A stretch of DNA of 64,000 bases. Source: Bostrychus sinensis. Its lineage: Eukaryota; Chordata; Actinopteri; Gobiiformes; Eleotridae. Where the stretch lies: contig CM036239.1 of NCBI GenBank assembly GCA_020698575.1, forward strand, positions 45,907,763 to 45,971,762, given 5' to 3'. The stretch's first letter is position 1, and every line of letters starts with the position of its first letter. Both the position numbers and the translations under genes were made by a program. The notes under the pieces were generated by a model. It saw only the letters and a program-made list of their open reading frames with translations. It was not told the DNA's origin and did not search any database. Positions 22,961-34,100 of this stretch are shown in pieces.

Positions 22961-24370
22961 GCTCATCATACAGAAACTGAGGGCGCAGAATTTTGGAAGC
23001 ATCCCACTCTTTATTAATTGTGAAACTGATGTGTTATTAAGTTTGCTGTAAACAATCTTAAAATTATCATTGGTTCTGTAAAAAGTTGGTCACCACTTAG
23101 GGTCATGTCTCCTCTGTGGCCCCTGGAATTTACACCTATGCTACAATCCTTTTACAAAAATGAAGCTATTGCTCAACCAATAAGTCTTTTTACTTCTGCT
23201 TAATGAGGCACTTGACTTGTCATTTATCAGTCTCATGGTTACCTCTTGACACATTTCATAATACATGGATTTTTATTAGACGGGGGACGTTTATGAAGTA
23301 GTTATCCAATGTTAGGAACATCATGTTAAGCTGAAGAATAAATTACCTCACAAGGCGCTGACTTCAGAGTGTAGTACAACGACTACTACTACTACTATTG
23401 CTGCTGCTGCGCGGTTATTGTCTGGGGCTGCCCAGAATGTGGCAGTGGAGATGTGCGCTCCGGCACGTTTCTCTTCTTCTTACACCAGGTTTTCCCCCCA
23501 CACACAGCTGCCTCTGGCTATGTGTCAGGACTGAGGAAGATATCTCCACAAACATGTGCTTTTTTTTTCCCCTCTCCGCTGTTGCCAAGCGCTGGCACAA
23601 TGGAAGTTTGTTTGGTTTTCTCGCTGGGGTATTTCCTTGCTCAGCGCTTTCAGATTCAGCAGGACTCTAAAGCCTGCAAAGAAAGAAGAAATTAAAGAAA
23701 GTTAATTAGAATTGACCAATTTGGCGTGTAATGAGAAAAAAATGCCTAGACATCTGTCACAGACAATACCCATACATTTCCTAAATGTAGAGCTTTGTGG
23801 AAAAATCGATAATATTCAGATTACGCACAATTTAAACGCAAAAACTCTAACCAGAGCAAACATTAAAGTGACATATTTAAGAATTTAGTAGCTCTGTATT
23901 GGCAGTTGTCAACCTTAGGAGTAACAACAGCATGAAACCTTCGTGAAGCTAGTTATAGAGCAATATTAGTTTATGTAAAAAGCTCTACTACTGGCCGCGT
24001 CTATTTTTAACTTACTTTAACTGTATGACAAATAGGTTCACACTTCTCAAGCTTTACAGACAATGGCGTGATTCAACACAAAGTAATACTCATCACCTGT
24101 CTAATGAGTAGCTATGAAACAGCCGAGATAAATTAAGATTTTACGAGCCTAAGGTGGCACATTACACTGAACCACAACAAAAACGCGATAATTAAACTAA
24201 CAGGCTAAAAAAAAAAAAAGTGTAGGGGGAAAATGATTCCTCTTAAGCTTAAAGTTATTATTCACTTGGGAAAAATAAGGAAGAAACAACTTCATTAAAA
24301 TGCATTAAAATTATCAACCCAATAAATAAATACTTAAAACGAAATTCGTGAATGAAATGTACGCAACATT
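22960..24370. other. Intergenic upstream of pfkfb3, no gene recognised
   Basis: 23380-23670 is GC-richer, with (CTA)n/(CTG)n triplets at 23383-23410 and open frames on both strands that match no family I know. It could be a distal promoter or conserved element. The rest is AT-rich. Confidence 0.3.
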
Positions 24371-24377
24371 CTAACAG

Positions 24378-24712
24378 CAGTGGTTCTCAAATAGTGGTAA
24401 GGGCACCACTAGAGGTACGCGTCCTAATTTAGTTTAATTTAGAGAAAGTTTTAGAGTCACTGCTCAGACCTGGTTTAGTCTTTATTTCATCCTGGTTTAG
24501 ATCTGATTTATTTCTGGTTTAGCCTTGTTTTTGTCCCGGTTTAGAGCTGGTGTAGCCTTTTATTGACCTGTTTTGTCCTTTTCTAATCCATTTTTCAATA
24601 AATGCCTATATTATGCTTTGATTTAGACCCTGGTTAGTCCATTAAACCTGGTACTCGGGAAGCCAAATATTTTCTTACGCATTACTTTGAGTAAAACGTT
24701 TGAGAACCACTA
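24378..24712. mobile_element. Family A copy just upstream of the pfkfb3 promoter
   Basis: Ends CAGTGGTTCTCAAATAGTGG and tttgagaaccacta, interior of tggtttagtcc units. The right end is only about 75 bases from the first ACGTG motif. Flanks tctaacag and atctaaag are at best a decayed TSD. Confidence 0.65.
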
Positions 24713-24779
24713 ATCTAAAGCAGTTTTTTTTTTTTACCACGGGGAGGCGCTCTGGAGCCTGAGTCCTATGCATGGTTCG

Positions 24780-25115
24780 TGTTGCGTACGTGTGGTGCTG
24801 GCGCAGGGATGGGGCAGTGAGTGTAGTCGAGTCTGGTGTATTTGCTCTTCGTCAGCGCCTCACACGTGGTTTCCCCGGCGGGCGTGGTTTATATGCGGCG
24901 GGCGGATGTGAGGGAGGCACACCGGCTTTAATAAGCAGCAGACCGGCTCGAAGCGGAACACAGCAGAGTCTGAGAACAAACCGACCGAGCTCATTCAGCG
25001 TTAAACGGACGCGGTACCTGATATAAAACCCCCAAAACTACCACAGGCTACCTTTGTCTTTTTTTCCCTTTTGGATTTGAGCGCCTGTGTCTTTTTGGCT
25101 CTCCAGTCTCAAGGA
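24780..25115 (+). promoter_or_regulatory. pfkfb3: pfkfb3 core promoter and 5' UTR, with TATA-like box and E-box/HRE motifs
   Basis: This is a GC- and CpG-richer island in AT-rich surroundings. A TATA-like TTTATAT is at 24888-24894, placing the probable start near 24920 and giving a 5' UTR of about 195 bases before the ATG at 25116. Upstream are TACGTG (24787-24792) and CACGTG (24863-24868); both contain the ACGTG core bound by HIF and the second is also a perfect E-box. Human PFKFB3 is known to be hypoxia-induced through HIF sites. CpG richness continues into intron 1 to about 25460. Motif positions are read directly; promoter activity is inferred. Confidence 0.65.
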
Positions 25116-28100
25116 ATGCCCAGAGAGCTGACCCAGAACAGGATCCAGAAGATATGGGTTCCCACTAGAGATGGCAAACCGGCTCTACGCAGAGGTAAGA
25201 CTTGAAGATTTTAATCATAATTAATGCTTTACGTGGTTTAAGTACGCCATTTTAGTCGTAAAAAAAAAAAAACAAACAAACAAACTCGTGCACCTGTTCG
25301 CCACGCATCGCATTTTTCAAAAGCCTCGTGCGTAAAGTGGAGGTGGGCTTCGTCTGCACGCACGTCACGTCACGGTTTCCCTTTGCTGCCGCGTGACGAG
25401 CCCCCGGTTTCTATAGTAACCGTGCCGGGTCGCGCTGTGTCCCAATTGGATAGTGAGGCGAGCGTGAGGATGGTGCCACTCGGATGCTGCAAGTCATTTG
25501 GGTTCATAAAAAAATGACAAGAATTTTTTTAAAATACACTGCGTCAAATGCGTGATCCAGCGCACTCGGAAGTTACCCTATCATCAGTCTATAAGAAAAA
25601 ATGGCTATATGAAAAAATGTCTCGTTCATCTCTTGGGCACCACAGTATAGGCTAGATAAAAGCGAGTTTAGGTTGTAGACATCTTGGCATTATTGTCAAA
25701 CTGCTTGTACCTAACCTGCGGAAAAAGTCTTAATTTACATGTCAGATGAGTGGTTCTCAGATTGTGGTACAGGTTCACTTGTGGTACGTGGGCTTCTTCT
25801 GATGGTACTCAGGAGTCTTTTGCAGATAAAAGTCTTGATTTAGTTTTATTCAGAGCCAGTTCCTGGATTTGTCCTGGTTTAGGGCTGCAACAACTAATCA
25901 AATTAATGGGTTTACAATCAATTATTTAAATATTCATCAACTAATTGCGATTAATTGCTGTCTGGAGTATACATAGCCTTTTTAACATACCATGGACTCA
26001 GAGAAAACGTTTTATTGCTAAGACAGAGCAGTAAAGCCACAAAAAACATCCAGGAAAGTAGGTAGGTATATTTGTTTTTTATGATGGAAAAAAAAAAAAA
26101 TCATACATACAATAACATACTTGGAGTTTTGTCTTCCAGCTTGGCCAGCAGGTCATTATCACACATTTACTTGCATTTCATTATTTAATTAATACTCAAA
26201 AAAAAAAAAAAAAATTAAGAAATTATCAAAATGATTGTTAGTTGCAGTCCTACTCCGGTTCGACATGGTTAATTCCTGGTTTAGACCTGGTTTATTCATG
26301 GTTTACTTCATTAAAGATGGTACTTGGAAAGCCAGATATTTTCTGAGGTGGTACTTGGTGTGAAAGGTTTGAGAATCACTGTCTGTCATAGATCTACTAG
26401 AATTTACTTTAAAAAGTGAAAGTTTATTTCATTTTATAGACTGTGCTTTTTACTTCCCATCACTACTTGAGATACAGGTGTTATAAAAAAGAATTTTGCA
26501 AAACTTTTATTTTGCTTGCACTCCATTTGTCATGACCTAAATATTGTGGTTATATTGTTGTATTTAAAAACCACCAACTTGCGGTTAATCGCTCATGTGA
26601 TTATTTTATTGCTTAGGAGTTTACTAAGGTTGTTAAAATTATGTTTGCATAGTTTTGTTACAATCGGAATGGGTCACATCCATTCATCCTCTACCATTTC
26701 TTCTTCTGGGGTCAATGGGTTCACGCCTATATCTTTGCTGCTTTGTGCTGGAGGCAGGGTACAATTTTTGACAGCCACTAATAAATTACAGGGGCTCTGA
26801 ATGACATATGACTGTTCACCCACATTCCTATGGGAAGTTTAGTGTCACCAATTCACCTGGACCTAAAAAATACAAACCATTCAAGCAATAACACAATGAC
26901 AGCGCACCCCAGCGCACTCTTGCTGGTGACTCATTAAATCACTTCGAAAATGGCAGCTTTGTCATTGTGTCCTTGCAGTATTGATATTATAGTATATATA
27001 TAGTATTGATACTTTTTATTCACGGATGACTTGCTGGGTTGAATATGTGCCATCAGGATTGGCTGAGACACAGAGAGGGCCATTGCATACGTGACTCAGG
27101 GCTTGATCTGTTTTTTGGATTAGTGATTTGAGGAATTGCAAATGAGGTCTCAAAAACGGCATCTTTGTATTCAAACTGTGGCATCTGCTCGCTGATTCAG
27201 GGAAGATTGATCCTCAAAAGGCTTAGGAATGGATTGACGGGTGACCTTGACCTTTGCTTGATTATTGAAGGACGAGGACAGAGGGCAGGTGCAACAAGAG
27301 GCAGATGTTCAAGCTTTTAGACCAGTGGTAGTCCTGGATTTAGTCCTGTTTGCAATCCTTTTTGAAAAGAAGTTTATTCCTCGTTTAGTCCTCAGTATAG
27401 CCCCAAGGTCTTAAAAGTATTTATTAAAAAGATATTGAATTTGATGGTGTAAAAAATCAAGGCCTTAAAAGTATTAAATGGGTAATACATTTTGTTCATC
27501 CAGGTATTCAATTTGTCAAAAGTTTATGACAATGTAAATGAAAAAAAGAGAAAATACCAAAAAGTACTGTAACCACAATAGCCGTGTCTATAGTATACCT
27601 TTTTAAAGAAATGTTAACATTGAATTTTATAAGTCAGTTAAATTAAATTATTTTTTTAATGCAGTGCTGGGGTTATTTCATCTATATTTGAAAATATAAT
27701 AATAATAAAAATTCACACAGATTATTGGTTTGGTTGTTGAGAATGTTTGCATTAAATTTCACTCTAAATGTCATTAAAAAGTCTTAAAAGGGTCTTAAAT
27801 GTCACTTGACAAAACCTGGAGCTACTCTGGCCTCGGTTCAGGTGCAGTTTAGTCCTCCTGATATATAGTCTTGGGTTTAGACCTGGGTTAGTTCTTATTT
27901 AGACCCACTATAGTCAGTTAAAGATGGTACTTGGAAAGCCACAAGACAATAAATGGATGCTGTAAGTTCTCCATACATCTTTATACGTTCATATACAGCC
28001 CTCTGCACGCTTGTGAGGGTTTGCGCATAAGTGGGTCAGGTGTGCACTGAGATGGAAGTAATGGCTGCGTCTGGACGGCTGTAAATAGCCCTGTGCCACG

Positions 28101-31100
28101 GGCTGATGGGAAGTGGGTCATAAAGCACTGTAAACTTAAATGATGTCAACACAGTCACCTCACAGGCTCAGGTGATCTCAGAATACAAAGTGCATTGGGT
28201 AAAACCGTAAAACAAACCACAATAATTGTAATAAAGAATGAGAAAGTGCTACCTTGTGTCCTGTATTTAGAGGGTCTATGAAATATACAGGGAAAGATAA
28301 CTTATTCCCAACTGTATATTCACAGTTTGGAGAAGCAGACAGGAACAATGATTTTTGGCACATTTATATCAACTAATAATTCTTCAAAATAACCTAAACC
28401 TTCTAATAGATCTTCCAAATCATTTGTATAGGCACCTAAATTTGCCTTGTAACCCAAATATAGGTCATTTACCAGCAACATATTGTGGCGGTAATGTCAA
28501 TAAACCACACATTTAGATTTAGATTTTCACCGGCTCCGTTCATCATAGCAGTACATGGTTGATTGTCACTTCTAGGCACTTTTCAGAGGAAATGTTCGAC
28601 TAGAAAAGGAGGAAGTGTCATTTGACTACATGTAAATGAGTGAATGTGAATTTGATAAGGCTCTGTAGAAAAGCGATGTGTGCTCCTACTTCTGTTTTTT
28701 TTTCCCTAATGTTATTAAATTGTCCCGGGCTTCAAGGTTCAATAAAGATTAGTTTGGGCTCAATAAATTATAATTACTATTTCATTCCAATCAATATAGA
28801 TCAATTTAAAGGTTGTCTGTTATGCTAAATTGACTTTTTTTTTTTTTTTTTTTTTTTTAAGCTTTAAAACGCACCAGGAGTAGTATTTTTTTTTTCATTC
28901 ATGCATGTTTGAGTAATCCTGTTTTTGCTGAGGCCGTTCCCTTTTCAAGAGCTGGAAATGCTCAAGAAGTGCTCCTGCGTGTTTCTAGAGCCTTTTTTTT
29001 TTAAATTTCTGAAAAGGTTATTGATCACCTTTTCTTTTTCTGTCCTTGTTTTTACAGGGGCCGGCGCGCCTCACTTCGCCAACCCCCCCACGGTGATAGT
29101 GATGGTGGGCCTGCCCGCTCGAGGGAAGACCTACATGTCCAAAAAACTCACCCGCTACCTCAACTGGATCGGCATGCCCACCAAAGGTACACAACACACT
29201 TATTTACATTACATACGATATTTAGATTGTTTAATATTGAAATAGCAATTATTCATCATATTCTGTACAAATAATTAGTTTGGGCCTTGTCGATTTGTGT
29301 TCTATTTCTAAAAGGACAAGAATAAATGGACGCAGATTAAACTGAATGTAATTGGATAAACATACAACCAACCAGAGAGACAAAGCAATGCATTAATTTT
29401 GGCCCTTTTTTTAGATAATTGGTTGTGATTGGCTGGTAGACTTCTTGAATGGGTGAGGTTTCAGACCCACTTTAATAAGAAAGTGAATGGGTTTGACTGG
29501 CCAAATTTTAGGGGGTAATTTTATAATTTTTGTAATTTCTAATGCAATATTTACACAAAATATTAATTCAAACTATAATAATTACACTTTATAACTGTTT
29601 TTGTTCCTTATAGTCTTTAATGTTGGAGAGTATCGCAGGGAGGCAGTCAAGAACTACAGCTCCTATGACTTCTTCAAGCCTGATAACGAATGTGCCTTCA
29701 AAATCAGGCAGTAAGTCTCACTCATAACCAGAAATACTTCCATTTATCACCTATTTGCAAATCCAAAATGAACTCTTTTCACTCTTCTTTCTTCAGACAA
29801 TGTGCCTTAGCCGCTCTGCGAGATGTCAAGTCTTACTTAAAGGACGAAGGAGGCCAAGTTGCTGTAAGATTTTGCAATAATTTTTTTTATTTTTCAAATC
29901 CTAAATGTACTTTTTGTTGGTTTTGGCTTACGTAACTCTCTTTTGCCTAACAGGTCTTCGATGCCACAAACACAACTCGGGAAAGGCGTGACCTGATCCT
30001 CAAGTTTGGCAGCGAGAATGAGTTCAAGGTAAGTCAGACTTTGCTGACCCGAAGAAGTAATCAACTGTGCTCAGTAGTGTGCTAAGCTGCTCTCTCATTC
30101 ATAGATATTTTTCATCGAGTCTGTTTGCGACGACCCCAGCGTGATTGCATCCAACATCATGGTGAGCTAAAATATCACGTCACTATAATATAAGCTTGTT
30201 TTTAATCGTTCGACGGGGAAAATTTAAATTGTAGTTTGGTCATTTGTGCAGGAGGTGAAGGTGTCGTGTCCTGACTATAAGGACTGCAACAAGACAGACG
30301 CCATGTTGGATTTCCAGAGGAGAATTGAATGTTACAAATCCAGCTACCAGCCCCTGGACCCTGATGGATATGACCGGTAATGATCCGCTATAGGTATTCA
30401 AATTAGTATTTCAGTATAGTTAATAACTTGCTATATATTGAAGTGGGATAGTGGTTCGATTCCCACTCTTGAAAAGTAGACATCCAAATGATTACTCGAG
30501 TAAAAGTAAAAATGTATTTTGTGAAAAAAAAAATAGTACTGAGTAACTGTTTGGATGTCTGATTTATGTTTTATTGTTGATGTAATCAGACAGACACAAT
30601 TTATAAAATAATTATAAAAATATGAATTTTAAATTTTAAAATAATTTGCATTAAAAACAAAGGAAGGCACAAGAAACACAAATTTCCAAATCTTCCCACT
30701 TTTTCACAACATAAAAAAACAATGAAACCAATACATTTGTAACATACAGATGGACACAGTAGCCAAAACTTAAGTATTCTTACTTCAAAATAATATTACT
30801 TTATTAGAAGTAAAAAAGTACACCAAGGAAAAAAAAATCAAAAAGTTTCTCAAGCAAAATGTAACAGGTGCATCCGGCATAAAAAGAAAATATATATCCT
30901 GATTTCTAATGTAGATTTATTAAATTAAACATTTAAACAATTACTGTTGCTCAGTCAGATTTTACTTCTTATTCACATAGGATTATATAACAGGGTACAG
31001 CATGGCAGGCATTCAAGGTACAGTCAGTTTCAAAATATCATATGTATGAAAACCAATACTGTTCCTACCGTTCTGGTAATAGGAGCTTAAGGGACATGTA

Positions 31101-34100
31101 ATTAATTTCATGTCTGTATTTAACATAACCATTCAACCGTCTGCTCAGTTCAAATAAGTGTAATAGTAAATATGTAGACATTGAATTAGCTGTATATCTC
31201 AAGGTACTTTACAGTTTACAATATAGGCAATCTATGACATGAGTTTACCATTAGGCTCATTTTGTTTGGCATTTTAACAGTACATCTATAATATAAATAT
31301 GCTATTTGTCTTATTATGGTATTGTTAGGGTCTAAACATTAGGAAATAAATACGAAATCTTACAGCAACTTGGCCTCCCCTCAAGTATAGCTATATTTGT
31401 CTTAGTATATATATGGTTTTCTTTGTGCTACAAGAAAATTGGCTGTTACCTCTCATGCAGTTATTAAAAAAATCTCTTATTTTTTGCCTTTAGGGAGTTG
31501 TCCTTCATCCGAATTATCGACGTGGGCCGCCAGTTCCTCGTGAACCGCATCCAGGACCACATCCAGAGCAAGATTGTGTACTACCTGATGAACATCCATG
31601 TCCAGCCCAGGACCATCTACCTGTGTCGGCACGGAGAGAGCACCGACAACCTGCAGGGGCGGCTGGGAGGAGACTCTGGCCTCTCTGCCCGGGGGAGACA
31701 GGTACAGGATTAAAAAAAATACTCACTTTTTGAATTAAAAGCGTGCAGTATATTACATGCAGTTGCTAATAAGTGATTCTCTCTTCTCTTGACAGTTTTC
31801 TATGGCCTTGTCTCAGTTTGTGAAGGAGCAGCAGCTGAAGTATCTGAAAGTTTGGACCAGCCAGCTGTGCCGCACCATCCAGACGGCAGAGCATCTTGGC
31901 ATCCCGTACGAGCAGTGGAAGGCCCTCAATGAGATCGATGCTGTGAGTTAAAAAAGCAAAAAACAAAAAACAAAATGGACACTGTAGGTAGATGGGTTTC
32001 TGTACTAAGGTAATGAAATTAAATATACCCATGTGCTTTTAGGGAGTCTGTGAGGACATGACATACGATGAAATGAAGGAGAAGTTCCCAGAGGAGTTTG
32101 CCTTGAGAGATGAAGATAAATACTACTACCGCTACCCAGCTGGAGAGGTAAGAAGCAACTATTTATGTATCGCAAATGTGTATTTTTGTACAGGTAACCT
32201 GCTATGTTGAAATAAACTGCATAAATGTATTTACTACCAGTCAGTGTTGTAAATGGGTGGTTGAGGTGATGCTCATTTTTTCCGTAATCAGGTATTGCTA
32301 AATAATGTTTTTCCTTCTCTAAAAATCTGTCAGCAGTGCAGCATAGGGCCTACTATAAAACCTTTAAAGTTTTAGGAAGTTTGAAATTCTAGTGTCTTAA
32401 AGAGTTCATAAAGCTTTTGGCATTGTGTTACATATTTGTTCTTTACTAAAACAACACTTTTAGCTGCACTTGGATTGTACACTAATCATTATAATAAGTT
32501 TAATCTTGTAATCAAAATGGTGTCCTGTGGTGTGACATTAAAAATCAGGTTTTTAAACAGGCAGTTCTAACATAACCTAGAGGACCCATCTGTCATTTAC
32601 AGAGCAGACAGACCTCTTTAGTTAAGGCTGTGAGCTAAAGGCCTAAGAGAACTGTTATTGTATCATTCATTTTAGTACAATCTGAATTAAAAACTGTTAA
32701 TGTGTGTCTGTTTGCTGTCCTGTAGCCTGTGACAGCTGTATTTTTCACAAAATAAAAATTCTGATTGTTAAAAATATGTTAATCAAGTTAGCACCACAGT
32801 CATGTTGAATAATTTATGACACAAATTCAAATGGATAAAGTGTTGAACTGAACTCAATGTCAAATAATGTAGAAATAATAGAGTTACACTTAAAATGATG
32901 TATTGCTTACAAAAAACTCTCTTTACACTTTTTATACATCTGATTTATATTTGAAATTATTATTTGATATTCTTTGCATTCAACTTCAAATTTGTGTCAC
33001 ACAGCAGGACAAAAAAAGGTGTTGCATCTCCAAATGTTATTTTTATTAATTATTGGTCCTATCTTGCAGTCGTACCAAGACCTCGTGCAGCGCGTGGAGC
33101 CTGTTATCATGGAGCTGGAGCGACAGGAGAATGTTCTGGTCATCTGCCACCAGGCCGTCATGAGGTGTCTGCTGGCCTACTTTCTCGACAAAAGTGCAGG
33201 TAATATGAGCTGCATCTAAAACTCTGTGTCCTCTGTGTCATGTGCTGTTCATTTGTACTGACAGAAGATGTGTATGTGTGTATATTGTTGTTAGATGAGA
33301 TGCCATACCTGAAGTGTCCCCTCCACACGGTGCTGAAGCTCACCCCCGTGGCCTATGGATGTAAAGTCGAGTCCATCTCTCTGAATGTGGAGGCAGTCAA
33401 CACTCACAGAGACAGACCTGAGGTGAGGCCCTGGCAGAACAGTGTAGAGCTGGGCAGTGTTAGGGTAGTACGCAATATATTAGGCTCAGTGGTGGATGAA
33501 GTACTCATTTTTTTACTCAAGTAAAAGTAAAAGACTGAATTTGTTTGGTGAGGTTTTTCTGAAGAGTTCTACTTTACTGCATCGTTTTTTTTATGTACTA
33601 TCTACAATGAGGACAAAAACTAATGATTTTAAAGCAAACTCAAAATACTATATACTTCAAACCAATTTAAAAAAGTAGTGGAGTAAAAAGTTCAGATACT
33701 TGCTCTAAAATGTAGTGAAGTAAAATTACCCCTTGTAAATTGTACGCAAGTAAAATACAGATGCATGAAAATTGTACTTTAAAGTATGTACTTTTATTTT
33801 GTAGCATTCCACCACTGGTTATGCTTTTATTACTTGCAATTTTAAGTTCCCCTTTTGGCTGAGTTAATGTTAAATTTTAGTGAAACGTATCAAGAAATCT
33901 AATCTAGGAAGATTTGGCGGAAGGAACAATGATTAAACTGAAGTATTGTGCAAACCTATAGTACTAGTACAATAGTAACGCTGGTTATTGCTCACTAACC
34001 ATTCATACTACAGTTTGATTCATTTCTTATATGGAGAGTTGTTGCTGATGTTATTTTATCCCCTCAGGAGGTGAAGAGAGGTCCCGGGACCTTGCTGAGG

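Noticed and set aside
23398..23695. Overlapping frames of 60-90 codons in a GC-rich block upstream of pfkfb3
   Set aside because: Frames are open on both strands, contain no recognisable domain and no clear splice partners; kept only as a possible non-coding element.
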